From JACCVL01 sp963695375 (GTDB lineage: Bacteria > Actinomycetota > Actinomycetes > Propionibacteriales > Nocardioidaceae): a stretch of DNA of 64,000 bases. Numbering within the stretch: position 1 is the first letter of the stretch; each line of letters starts with the position of its first letter. The notes under the pieces were generated by a model that was not told where the DNA came from, made no database searches, and saw only the letters and a list, made by a program, of their open reading frames with translations. The translations under genes and the position numbers were made by a program. The DNA lies in contig OY968767.1 of assembly GCA_963695375.1 (NCBI GenBank), positions 1,178,001 to 1,242,000 of the forward strand, read 5' to 3'. Positions 16,716 through 25,029 of this stretch are shown one piece after another.

Positions 16716-18347
16716 ATGCACGCCCGAGCCGGTCAGCCGGCCCGTCCCGAGGACCTGGTCGACCTGGGCGCCCTGCTCGACGCCTTCGGCGACGTCACCC
16801 CGGACCCGGACGACCCTGCCCAGCAGGTCGCGTTCGGCACGTCCGGCCACCGCGGGTCCAGCCTCGACGGTGCCTTCAACGAGGCGCACATCCTGGCGAT
16901 CACGCAGGCCATCGTCGAGCACCGGGCGGCAGCCGGTGTCACCGGTCCGCTGCTGCTGGCGCGGGACACGCACGCACTGTCGCTGCCTGCCTGGCAGACC
17001 GCACGCGAGGTGCTGGTCGGCAACGACGTCACCGTGCTGTGCGACGAGCGGGACGGATACACGCCGACACCGGCGCTGTCGCACGCCATCCTCAGGCTGA
17101 ACCGTCAGCCCGGCGGCGGCGGTGCGGTCGACGGGATCGTGGTGACCCCGTCGCACAACCCGCCGCGGGACGGCGGGTTCAAGTACAACCCGCCCCACGG
17201 CGGCCCGGCCGACGGCACCGTCACTGCGGCGGTGGCCGAGCGCGCGAACGAACTGTTGCGCGCGGGTCTGGCCGGCGTCCGGCGGGCGAGTCCGGCACGG
17301 GTGCAAGAGGCGGCGCGCGGCTACGACTTCCTCGGTCACTACGTCGACGACCTGCCGGCGGTGCTGGACCTGGACGCGGTCCGCGAGGCTGGAGTGCGGA
17401 TCGGCGCGGACCCGATGGGTGGAGCGAGCGTCGCCTACTGGGCCGAGATCGCCGACCGGCACCGCCTCGATCTGACGGTCGTCAACCCCGAGGTCGACCC
17501 GCGGTGGGCGTTCATGACGCTGGACCACGACGGCAAGATCCGGATGGACTGCTCGTCACCGTCGGCGATGGCGTCGCTGGTCCGCAGCAGGGAGGCCTAC
17601 GACGTCGCCACCGGCAACGACGCTGACGCCGATCGGCACGGGATCGTCACCCCGGATCACGGGTTGATGAACCCCAACCACTTCCTCGCCGTGGCGATCG
17701 ACTACCTGCTGGCGACCCGTCCCTGGTCGGAGCGAGTGGCGATCGGCAAGACGCTGGTGTCGTCGGTCCTCATCGACAAGGTGGTCGCTGCTCGCGGCCG
17801 GCGGCTGCTCGAGGTGCCGGTCGGCTTCAAGTGGTTCGTGCCCGGCCTGCTCGATGGGAGCGTCGCCTTCGGCGGTGAGGAGAGCGCGGGGGCCAGCTTC
17901 CTGCGCCGGGACGGCACCGTGTGGACCACCGACAAGGACGGCCTGCTGCTCGCCCTGCTCGCGGCCGAGATTCGCGCGACCACCGGGCGCAGTCCGAGTT
18001 CGCTCTACGCCGACCTGACCGACCGCTTCGGTGACCCGGCCTACGCCCGCGAGGACGCGCCGGCCAGCCGCGAGGAGAAGAGCCGGCTGGCGTCGCTGTC
18101 CGCGCAGGACGTGACGGCCACCGAGGTCGCCGGCGAGCCGATCGAGGCCACCCTCACCGAGGCGCCGGGCAACGGTGCGGCGATCGGAGGGCTCAAGGTC
18201 ACCACCGCCTCCGCGTGGTTCGCGGCGCGGCCGTCGGGGACCGAGGACGTCTACAAGGTCTACGCCGAGTCACTGCGGGGACCCGACCACCTGGCGCGGG
18301 TGCAGTCCGAGGCGCGCGGCGTCGTGGCGGACGCGCTGGCGGAGTGA
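16716..18347 (+). CDS. pgm: Phosphoglucomutase (alpha-D-glucose phosphate-specific)
   Basis: A 543-residue enzyme interconverting glucose-1-phosphate and glucose-6-phosphate, the link between glycolysis and glycogen or cell wall sugar nucleotides. The phospho-serine loop is VVTPSHNPPRDGG (Ser at about 145), the metal-binding loop GNDADADRHG, the sugar-binding loop GGEESAGASF and the phosphate-binding loop AARPSGTEDVYK near the C-terminus. The N-terminal AGQPARPEDLVDL and FGTSGHRGSS match the bacterial PGM family. The ATG at 16716 gives the family N-terminus; 16704 would add four residues and lie inside the -10 element. Confidence 0.95.
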   Translation: MHARAGQPARPEDLVDLGALLDAFGDVTPDPDDPAQQVAFGTSGHRGSSLDGAFNEAHILAITQAIVEHRAAAGVTGPLLLARDTHALSLPAWQTAREVLVGNDVTVLCDERDGYTPTPALSHAILRLNRQPGGGGAVDGIVVTPSHNPPRDGGFKYNPPHGGPADGTVTAAVAERANELLRAGLAGVRRASPARVQEAARGYDFLGHYVDDLPAVLDLDAVREAGVRIGADPMGGASVAYWAEIADRHRLDLTVVNPEVDPRWAFMTLDHDGKIRMDCSSPSAMASLVRSREAYDVATGNDADADRHGIVTPDHGLMNPNHFLAVAIDYLLATRPWSERVAIGKTLVSSVLIDKVVAARGRRLLEVPVGFKWFVPGLLDGSVAFGGEESAGASFLRRDGTVWTTDKDGLLLALLAAEIRATTGRSPSSLYADLTDRFGDPAYAREDAPASREEKSRLASLSAQDVTATEVAGEPIEATLTEAPGNGAAIGGLKVTTASAWFAARPSGTEDVYKVYAESLRGPDHLARVQSEARGVVADALAE

Positions 18348-18514
18348 CCGTGTCGCCGCGGGCGTGGATCTCGCGACAAACCGGGCATCCGTGAGTACTA
18401 CACGGTTGTAATTTGCAAGCGGACACGCCGGATCGCTGGCATTACATCCCGTTTTCCTGTTCCCTGTGTGGCTGACGGGGTCACAGAGACTCATGGGGCA
18501 GGTGTGCACGAGGA

Positions 18515-20029
18515 GTGCGCGTCCGGAGAACGGTGGGTGGACGGGTGGCTGCTGGATCCCGGCGGGGTGGATGGCGAAGCGACCGGCCCAGCGATGGGCC
18601 CAGCGACCGGCCCAGCGACCGGCGCTGCTCGTGGCGCGGCGCCCTGTTGCCCTGCGCTCTGGGTCTGACGCTGCTGGCCGCGGTGCCCGCTCCGGTGCTC
18701 GCCGACGAGGAGACCTTCCCGTCCCGGACGGAGGTCCGGGAGGCGCGGGCCGATGCCGCCGCAACCGCGGAGGCGGTGGGGGCGATCAAGGCGCGGCTGG
18801 AGATGGCGCGCCACCAGCTGTCCACCGTGATGATCGAGGCAGCCCAGGCGGCCGAGGCCTACAACGGGGCCAGGTACCGGCTGCAGCAGGCGCGGACCGT
18901 CGCCCGCGCCGCGCAGCACCGCGCCGACACGGCGGCCGGGCAGGTGGAGGCACAGCGCCGGCAGTTGGAGTCCTTCGCGGTCGGGACCGCCACCGATGCC
19001 ACCGACATGGCCCAGCTCGGCACCGTGCTGTCCGCCGCCGGGCCGGAGCAGTTGCTGGTCGACTACGGCTCCTGGTCCAGCACCACCTCGGCGCTGCAGG
19101 TCGACCTGGACGCGTGGGATGCGACGCGCACCGTCGCGGAGGTGCTGCAGGCCGAGGCGGACGCGGCCCTCGGCCGCCGGCAGGCCGCCGCTCGCGAGGC
19201 CGAGGGGGCTCGGGAGGCCGCGGAGCTGGCGGTGCAGCAGGCGCAGGTGGAGCAGGCGTCGCTGGAGGCGGAGACCGACCGGTTGGTGCGCGAGCTGGCG
19301 CGCGTTCAGGGCATCTCGGTCTCCCTCGCCGAGGAGCGCCAGCAGGCGCTGGCCGAGCAGGCCGCCGAGGAGGCGGCCGAGCGGGCCGCAGCGGAGCAGG
19401 CAGCCCAGGAGGCGGCCGAGCAGGAGGCGGCCGAGCAGGCGGCGGAGCAGGCGGCCGAAGAAGCCGCCGAGGAGGCCGCCGAGCAGACCGAGCAGGAACA
19501 GCAGCCGCCGCAGGGTGCGGGCGGGAACGGTGCCGGCTCCCCGCCCGAGCCGCAGCCCGATCCCCAGCCGGAGCCGGAGCCGCAACCGGACCCGCCGTCG
19601 GCGCCGACCCCGCCGGCGCCGAACCCACCGGCGCCGGACCCGCCGGCGCCCCCGCCGGCTCCGGCCGGGGGAGCCCAGGCGGCGATCGCCTTCGCCCGAG
19701 CGCAGCTCGGCGAGCCGTACGTGTGGGGAGCGGCCGGTCCGGACGCGTGGGACTGCTCCGGTCTGACGATGCGCGCGTGGGCAGCGGCCGGCGAGTATCT
19801 GCCGCACTACTCCGTGGCGCAGTACGCCGCCACCACGCCGATCTCGTCAGGATCGCTCCAGCCCGGCGACCTGCTGTTCTGGAGCAGCTCCGGGTCGGCG
19901 AGCTCGATCTACCACGTGGCGCTGTACCTCGGAGGCGGCCAGATGATCCACGCGCCGCGCACGGGGCGGGACGTGGAGATCGTCTCGATGTACTACTGGA
20001 TCCCGCCGGACCTGTTCAGCCGGGTGTGA
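18515..20029 (+). CDS. Secreted NlpC/P60 peptidoglycan endopeptidase with coiled-coil
   Basis: A 504-residue exported cell wall hydrolase. A basic N-region with repeated Ser-Asp-Arg-Pro units precedes a hydrophobic signal (ALLPCALGLTLLAAVPAPVL, cleavage near ADEE). Next comes a long coiled coil (about 65-340) ending in Ala/Glu-rich repeats, a Pro-rich linker (about 340-385) and a C-terminal NlpC/P60 domain with catalytic Cys in WDCSGLTMRAW and His in IYHVALYLGGG. This is the RipA/RpfC-like layout of actinobacterial gamma-D-Glu-diaminopimelate endopeptidases used in cell separation. The start is uncertain: GTG 18515 has AGGAG too close, and GTG 18533 has GGAGAA and would also work. About 170 bp of upstream DNA holds no gene. 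Confidence 0.85.
   Translation: MRVRRTVGGRVAAGSRRGGWRSDRPSDGPSDRPSDRRCSWRGALLPCALGLTLLAAVPAPVLADEETFPSRTEVREARADAAATAEAVGAIKARLEMARHQLSTVMIEAAQAAEAYNGARYRLQQARTVARAAQHRADTAAGQVEAQRRQLESFAVGTATDATDMAQLGTVLSAAGPEQLLVDYGSWSSTTSALQVDLDAWDATRTVAEVLQAEADAALGRRQAAAREAEGAREAAELAVQQAQVEQASLEAETDRLVRELARVQGISVSLAEERQQALAEQAAEEAAERAAAEQAAQEAAEQEAAEQAAEQAAEEAAEEAAEQTEQEQQPPQGAGGNGAGSPPEPQPDPQPEPEPQPDPPSAPTPPAPNPPAPDPPAPPPAPAGGAQAAIAFARAQLGEPYVWGAAGPDAWDCSGLTMRAWAAAGEYLPHYSVAQYAATTPISSGSLQPGDLLFWSSSGSASSIYHVALYLGGGQMIHAPRTGRDVEIVSMYYWIPPDLFSRV
18579..18622 (+). repeat. 12-bp in-frame tandem repeat in signal-peptide region
   Basis: About 3.7 copies of GCGACCGGCCCA (second copy GCGATGGGCCCA) encode Ser-Asp-Arg/Gly-Pro units at the N-terminus of the NlpC/P60 protein. 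Copy-number change would add or remove four residues without shifting frame. Confidence 0.8.
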
Positions 20030-20054
20030 CCGGGCCCGGTGGGAGCTGCCGGTT

Positions 20055-20588
20055 TCAGTGCTGGCGGCCCGGGCGCGGTTGCTCGGCCGCCGAGTGACCG
20101 TCCGCCCCGGGCTTCTCGAAGCGGCGCTTGGAGTCGGTGATCTCCTGCTCTGCCTCGGTGCGGCCCACCCAGGTCGCTCCCTCCACCGACTTCCCGGGCT
20201 CGAGGTCCTTGTAGACCTCGAAGAAGTGCTGGATCTCGAGCTTGTCGAACTCCGGGAGGTGGTGGATGTCGCGCAGGTGCTCCTGCCGCGGGTCCGCTGC
20301 CGGCACACACAGCACCTTGTCGTCGCCTCCCGCCTCGTCGGTCATCCGGAACATCCCGATGGCCCGGCAGCAGATCAGGCAGCCGGGGAAGGTCGGCTCG
20401 GAGAGCAGCACCAACGCGTCCAACGGGTCACCGTCTTGTCCCAGCGTGTTCTCGACGAAGCCGTAGTCGGCCGGGTACTGGGTGGCCGTGAAAAGCGTGC
20501 GGTCGAGCCGGATCCGACCCGACTCGTGGTCGACCTCGTACTTGTTGCGCTGGCCCTTGGGGATCTCGACGGTCACATCGAACTGCAC
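20055..20588 (-). CDS. ppa: Inorganic pyrophosphatase (family I)
   Basis: A 177-residue soluble enzyme hydrolysing pyrophosphate released by biosynthesis. Active-site features include EIPKGQRNKYEVD, YPADYGFVENTLGQDGDPLD (the DxDPxD metal site) and VEGATWVGRTEAE near the C-terminus. The GTG at 20588 has AGGAGG nine bases upstream, seen on the minus strand. The final 15 residues are a Gly/Pro/charged tail. It is divergent from dacB with a 123-bp gap, and begins the conserved actinobacterial order ppa, dacB, DUF2342 gene, tilS. Confidence 0.96.
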   Translation of the reverse strand: MQFDVTVEIPKGQRNKYEVDHESGRIRLDRTLFTATQYPADYGFVENTLGQDGDPLDALVLLSEPTFPGCLICCRAIGMFRMTDEAGGDDKVLCVPAADPRQEHLRDIHHLPEFDKLEIQHFFEVYKDLEPGKSVEGATWVGRTEAEQEITDSKRRFEKPGADGHSAAEQPRPGRQH

Positions 20589-20711
20589 GGCTGTCCGCCT
20601 CCTGCTGTGGCTGGGGTCCCCGGCTAGTGTCGCGCATCTGTCGAGCATCGCCCGCAGGACATCTGACCGGGCACCCGGTGCCCGGCAACCACAGCGGCGA
20701 GGGGAGGTCCG

Positions 20712-22178
20712 ATGCGCCGGTCCCGGGCGATCGCCCTCGGCGTCGCGGGCTCCCTGGTGGTCGTCACCGGGGGCATGGTCGCCCTGGACGTCACCGGGGT
20801 CGTCGACGTCCCCAGCGGCCGGTGGCTGGAGTCGGCGGGCGATCGCCCGGAGGCCGACGCCGGCCCGCTCGCGGTCGAGCCGCCCCCGGGGCTGGTGCTC
20901 CCGGGCCCGGGGCCCGAGCGCCCGGTCCTGACCGCGGCCAGCGGCCCGCGCGCGGACGCCGCCGCCGTCCGCGCGCGGTTGGCCCCGGTGCTGGCCGACG
21001 CCGACCTCGGCCGGCACGCAGGGGTGCTGGTCCGTGACCTCGTCCGCGACCGGCAGGTGGTCGCCATGGGGGACGCCGACCCGTACGTCCCGGCCTCGAC
21101 CCTGAAGCTCTTCACCGCGGCGGCCGTCCTCGCCGCGCTGGGGCCGGAGCACCGGTTCACGACCAGCGTGCTGCGCGCGTCCAGCGGTGGCCGGGGAACG
21201 GCGACCGTGGTCCTGGTCGGGGGTGGGGACCCGTTCCTCGCCTCTTCGCCGGCGGCGGCCGACGATCTCGGCCTGCCCGCCGGCGCCACCCTCACCCAGC
21301 TCGCCGCGGAGACGGTCCGGACGCTGCGCGCCGACGGTGTCCGCCGGGTCCGCCTGAGGTACGACGCCGGCCTGTTCACCGGACCGGCGGTCGCGCCGAG
21401 CTGGGAGAACGACTACGTCCCCGGCGACATCGTCAGTCCGGTCTCGGCGCTGTGGGTCGAGGAGGGTCGGGTCGGTCCCACCGAGGTCGAGCGGTCGGCC
21501 GACCCGGCGGCGGCGGCCGCGGCGGCCTTCGGGGCGGCTCTGGAGGCACGGGGCGTCGCCATGCGGGGCGGGGTCGGCGTCCGGCCGGCCCCCGCCTCGG
21601 GGGACGTGCTGGCGGAGGTCGCCAGCGCACCGCTGGACACCCTGGTCGAGCACGTGCTCGAGGTCAGCGACAACGAGGGCGCCGAGGTGCTCTTGCGGCA
21701 TGTCGGCCTCGGCACCGGCCGGGCCGGGTCCTTCGCGGGTGGTGTCGCCGGTACTCGCGAGCTGCTCACCGGTCTGGGCGTCCCGTACGCGGGCGTTCGG
21801 ACCTTCGACGGCAGCGGGCTCTCGCGTGCCGACCGGGTGACCCGGGTGGCTCTGGTCGAGGTGCTGCAGCTCGGGGCGGACCCGGACCACGCCGACCTGC
21901 GGATGGTGATTGCCGGCCTGCCCGTGGCGCGCTTCACCGGCAGCCTCGCCTCCCGCTTCCTGCTGCCCGACGCGACCGCCGGGCGCGGAGTGGTCCGGGC
22001 GAAGACGGGGACGCTGTCCGGAGTGCACGGGCTGGCGGGAACCGTCGTCACCCGCGACGGGACCCTGCTCGGGTTCGCCCTGCTCACCGACGCCGTCCCG
22101 CTCCAGGACACCCTCGACGCGCGGGCGCTGCTGGACGAGCTCGCTGCCAGACTGGCCGGCTGCGGCTGCAGTCGCTGA
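20712..22178 (+). CDS. dacB: D-alanyl-D-alanine carboxypeptidase/endopeptidase, PBP4 type
   Basis: A 488-residue exported penicillin-binding protein (peptidase S13) that trims peptide stems or cross-links of peptidoglycan. An N-terminal membrane/signal segment (AIALGVAGSLVVVTGGMVAL) is followed by the three catalytic motifs: SxxK in VPASTLKLFTAA, SxN in LEVSDNEGAEVLL, and KTG in VRAKTGTLSGVHGL. The insert between the first two motifs is typical of PBP4. GAGGGGAGG stands before the ATG. It is divergent from ppa and is followed by the DUF2342 gene, tilS and hpt. Confidence 0.95.
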   Translation: MRRSRAIALGVAGSLVVVTGGMVALDVTGVVDVPSGRWLESAGDRPEADAGPLAVEPPPGLVLPGPGPERPVLTAASGPRADAAAVRARLAPVLADADLGRHAGVLVRDLVRDRQVVAMGDADPYVPASTLKLFTAAAVLAALGPEHRFTTSVLRASSGGRGTATVVLVGGGDPFLASSPAAADDLGLPAGATLTQLAAETVRTLRADGVRRVRLRYDAGLFTGPAVAPSWENDYVPGDIVSPVSALWVEEGRVGPTEVERSADPAAAAAAAFGAALEARGVAMRGGVGVRPAPASGDVLAEVASAPLDTLVEHVLEVSDNEGAEVLLRHVGLGTGRAGSFAGGVAGTRELLTGLGVPYAGVRTFDGSGLSRADRVTRVALVEVLQLGADPDHADLRMVIAGLPVARFTGSLASRFLLPDATAGRGVVRAKTGTLSGVHGLAGTVVTRDGTLLGFALLTDAVPLQDTLDARALLDELAARLAGCGCSR

Positions 22179-22216
22179 CCCGGGCGGCTGGGGCGTCGCG
22201 CCGCCGACGCTGCCCG

Positions 22217-22222
22217 TACCGT
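22217..22222 (+). promoter_or_regulatory. TACCGT -10 hexamer, leaderless start of DUF2342 gene
   Basis: TACCGT ends 7 nt before the ATG at 22230 and overlaps the alternative GTG at 22221, favouring the ATG. Confidence 0.45.
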
Positions 22223-22229
22223 GGTGGGC

Positions 22230-23285
22230 ATGGGACAGCTGCGGCGCCGGTCCGCCATCGACTGGGACCTCGCGGTCAAGACCGGTCAGTCGTTCGTCCG
22301 TCCCGGCCCGGACATCTCCGCGGAGGATGCCACCGCTGCGGTGGACGGGTTGCGGCAAGCCGCGACGGACGCCCGTGAGCACGTGTCGGCGTACACCGGG
22401 ATGGCGGCCGACCCGGACCGCACGCCGGTGCTCGTCGTGGACCGCAAGAGCTGGATCCGGGCCAGCGCGGACGGCTTCTCAGTGCTCGCGGAGCCGCTGG
22501 AGCGGCGGTTGCTGGAGTCCAAGGCCGTCACCCCCCTCGTCCGGCTGACCGGTGCGCAGGTCACCGGCCTCGAGGTCGGCGGGATGCTCGCCTTCATGTC
22601 CAGCCGGGTGCTCGGTCAGTTCGACCCGTACAGCGGCGATGCCGGCCGGCTGCTGCTGGTGGCCCCCAATATCGTCACGGCCGAGCGTGAGCTCGACGTC
22701 CCGGCCGAGGACTTCCGGCTGTGGGTGTGCCTGCACGAGGAGACGCACCGGCTGCAGTTCGGTGCCGTGCCGTGGCTCGCCGACCACCTCCGCGCCCAGG
22801 TGGACCTGCTGGCGAGGACCGCCGACTTCGAGGGTGCCGACCTGACCAGCTTCGTGGACCAGGCACTGAGCCTGCTCGGCCGGATGGTGCGGGGGGACCA
22901 GGAGGCGAGCCTCCTCGACCTCGTGCAGTCCGACGAGCAGCGGCAGGTGGTCGAACGGATCACCGCGGTCATGTCGCTGCTCGAGGGCCACGCCGACGTC
23001 GTGATGGACGGCGTCGGCCCCGAGGTCGTCCCGAGCGTGGCGGTGATGCGCGAACGGTTCGCGAAGCGCCGCAAGGGTCGCGGCCCGGTGGACCGGACGG
23101 TGCGCCGACTGCTCGGGCTGGAGGCGAAGATGCGGCAGTACCGGGACGGCGCCGTATTCGTCCGCGCCGTCGTGGCGCGTGCCGGCCACGAGGGCTTCGC
23201 CGCGGTCTGGGAGTCGCCGGAGCACCTGCCGTCCCCGGCGGAGATCGCAGATCCCGCGCGGTGGTGCGCGCGCGTCCTCGGCTGA
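22230..23285 (+). CDS. DUF2342 zinc metalloprotease-like protein (F420-associated family)
   Basis: A 351-residue actinobacterial protein of the DUF2342 family, annotated elsewhere as putative hydrolase or coenzyme F420 biosynthesis-associated protein. A single HExxH zinc motif is visible in LWVCLHEETHRLQFGAVPWL (about residue 172). Later helices carry VERITAVMSLLEGHADVVMD, where Glu in EGHADVVMD is a likely third ligand. The substrate is unknown. The start was set at ATG 22230 because a leaderless -10 lies just upstream. It is followed by tilS after 13 bp, the usual order in actinobacteria. Confidence 0.85.
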   Translation: MGQLRRRSAIDWDLAVKTGQSFVRPGPDISAEDATAAVDGLRQAATDAREHVSAYTGMAADPDRTPVLVVDRKSWIRASADGFSVLAEPLERRLLESKAVTPLVRLTGAQVTGLEVGGMLAFMSSRVLGQFDPYSGDAGRLLLVAPNIVTAERELDVPAEDFRLWVCLHEETHRLQFGAVPWLADHLRAQVDLLARTADFEGADLTSFVDQALSLLGRMVRGDQEASLLDLVQSDEQRQVVERITAVMSLLEGHADVVMDGVGPEVVPSVAVMRERFAKRRKGRGPVDRTVRRLLGLEAKMRQYRDGAVFVRAVVARAGHEGFAAVWESPEHLPSPAEIADPARWCARVLG

Positions 23286-23298
23286 CCGGCGGCTCTCG

Positions 23299-24291
23299 GT
23301 GGGGCGGCGGCTGGACCCGGCGGTCGCGCAGGCGCGCCTGCTGGTGCGCCGCGGTCTCGCCGACCTCCCGGCCGGTGCCGTCGTCCTGGTCGGAACGTCC
23401 GGCGGCCCCGACAGCCTCGCGCTGGCGGTGGCCACCTCGTTCGTCGCCCCGCGCCTGGGTCTGCGCTGGGGGGCGGTGGTGGTCGACCACGCGCTGCAGC
23501 AGCGCTCTGACCGGGTCGCCGCGGCCGCGGCCGAGCAGGTGGGCAGGCTCGGGGCCGACCCGGTCCGGGTGATCCGCGCCCGGCCGGGTGCGGTCGCCGG
23601 TGCCGGGCCGGAGGCGAGCGCGCGAGCGGCCCGGTACGCCGCCCTCCGCGAGACCGCCGCCGAGCTCGAGGCCGCCGCGGTGCTGCTGGGGCACACCCGG
23701 GACGACCAGGCGGAGACCGTCCTGCTCGGCTTGGCCCGCGGGTCCGGGGCACGCTCGCTCGCGGGGATGCCGCCCCGGGCGGGGCTGCTGCGCCGCCCGC
23801 TATTGGAGCTGACCCGGGAGCAGACCACCCAGGTGTGTGTCGTGGAGCGGCTGGTGCCGTGGCTGGACCCGCACAACGCCGATCCGGCGTACGCCCGGTC
23901 GCGGGTGCGCACCCGGGTGCTCCCGCTGCTCGAGGAACAGCTCGGTCCCGGCGTCGCCGCCGCGCTGGCGCGGACCGCGGTCCTGCTGCGCGACGACGCC
24001 GACCTGCTCGACGCCCTGGCGGCGGAGGTGACGGACGCGGCGTCCGTCGACGGCGGTCTCCTGGTCGGCGTCCTGGCGGCCGCCCCACCCGCACTGCGCC
24101 GCCGGGCGCTGCGCGGCTGGGCGCTGACGGCCGGTGCCCCGGCCACCGACCTGAACGCCGGTCACGTCCTGGCGGTCGAGCGGCTGGTCACCGGCTGGCA
24201 CGGCCAGACCGGCGTCGACCTCCCTGGCCGGCTGACGGCGGACCGGCGCGGCGACACGCTGCGAATCCGCAACAGCGGTGTGGCACGCTGA
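23299..24291 (+). CDS. tilS: tRNA(Ile)-lysidine synthetase
   Basis: A 330-residue enzyme that uses ATP to attach lysine to C34 of the tRNA(Ile) with anticodon CAU, changing its codon and amino acid specificity. The PP-loop is VGTSGGPDSLALAVA; further family motifs are VVDHALQQRSD, ASARAARYAALRE, LLGHTRDDQAETVLLGLARG and NADPAYARSRVRTRVLPLL. GTG at 23299 starts close behind the DUF2342 gene, and there is a five-base gap to hpt. The C-terminal domain is short, as in other actinobacteria. The gene is expected to be essential. Confidence 0.93.
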   Translation: MGRRLDPAVAQARLLVRRGLADLPAGAVVLVGTSGGPDSLALAVATSFVAPRLGLRWGAVVVDHALQQRSDRVAAAAAEQVGRLGADPVRVIRARPGAVAGAGPEASARAARYAALRETAAELEAAAVLLGHTRDDQAETVLLGLARGSGARSLAGMPPRAGLLRRPLLELTREQTTQVCVVERLVPWLDPHNADPAYARSRVRTRVLPLLEEQLGPGVAAALARTAVLLRDDADLLDALAAEVTDAASVDGGLLVGVLAAAPPALRRRALRGWALTAGAPATDLNAGHVLAVERLVTGWHGQTGVDLPGRLTADRRGDTLRIRNSGVAR

Positions 24292-24296
24292 CCCGA

Positions 24297-24848
24297 ATGG
24301 ACGCCGAGCACGTCGAGGACGACCTGGCCCGCGTGCTCGTCACCGAGACCGAGATCCGCGAACGGCTGGCCGCGCTGGCCAAGCAGATCGAAGCCGACTA
24401 CGAGGGACACGACCTGCTCCTCGTCGGCGTGCTCCGCGGAGCGGTGATGGTGATGGCCGACCTGGCCCGCAGCTTCGACCGGCACGTCGAGATGGACTGG
24501 ATGGCGATCTCGTCGTACGGGTCCGGGACCACCTCGTCCGGTGTGGTCCGGATCCTCAAGGATCTCGACACCGACATCACCGGCCGGCACGTGCTGGTCG
24601 TCGAGGACATCATCGACACCGGCCTGACGCTGACCTGGCTGGTCAGCAACCTGACCACGCGCAGCCCCGCCTCGGTCGGGATCTGCACGCTGCTGCGCAA
24701 GCCGGAGGCGCAGCAGATGACGGTCGATGTCCGGTATGTCGGCTTCGACATCCCGAACGAGTTCGTCGTGGGCTACGGGCTGGACTACGCCGAGCGCTAC
24801 CGGAACCTGCGCTGCATCGGCACCCTCGCCCCGCACGTCTACGCCTGA
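24297..24848 (+). CDS. hpt: Hypoxanthine(-guanine) phosphoribosyltransferase
   Basis: A 183-residue purine salvage enzyme that makes IMP/GMP from hypoxanthine/guanine and PRPP. The PRPP loop is VLVVEDIIDTGLTL, the flexible-loop Ser-Tyr is in MAISSYGSGTTSSG, and the base-binding region is VGFDIPNEFVVGYGLDYAE. The ATG follows the tilS stop by five bases, so translation is probably coupled. The hpt-ftsH order is conserved in many bacteria. Confidence 0.96.
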   Translation: MDAEHVEDDLARVLVTETEIRERLAALAKQIEADYEGHDLLLVGVLRGAVMVMADLARSFDRHVEMDWMAISSYGSGTTSSGVVRILKDLDTDITGRHVLVVEDIIDTGLTLTWLVSNLTTRSPASVGICTLLRKPEAQQMTVDVRYVGFDIPNEFVVGYGLDYAERYRNLRCIGTLAPHVYA

Positions 24849-24966
24849 TCGGGCGGGGAACCGGCGGCCGGTCCCGTTCGTTGGTTTCGTGACTGGCTAC
24901 ATCCGCGGTTCCGCGGGCCGGTACCGTCGTACCCACTCACAGTGATCGCCCGACCCGTCGGGCTGT

Positions 24967-25029
24967 CGGCTCCACCCCCCAGGAGCCGGCGTCGGACAGC
25001 AGGAGGGACGGGGCGGTCCGCCCCGCGTC
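24967..25029 (+). promoter_or_regulatory. Structured ftsH leader with hairpin between Shine-Dalgarno and start
   Basis: A first hairpin pairs CGGCTCC (24967-24973) with GGAGCCG (24982-24988). The Shine-Dalgarno sequence AGGAGGG (25001-25007) is then 22 nt from the ATG at 25030, too far for direct use. Between them GGGGCG (25010-25015) can pair with CGCCCC (25019-25024) around a three-base loop. Folding that stem leaves about 7-8 nt, the normal spacing. Inferred from sequence only. Confidence 0.45.

Noticed and set aside
18348..18514. Possible c-di-AMP (ydaO-type) riboswitch before the NlpC/P60 gene
   Set aside because: Such riboswitches precede many actinobacterial wall hydrolases, but the conserved core segments of the class could not be found in these 167 bp.
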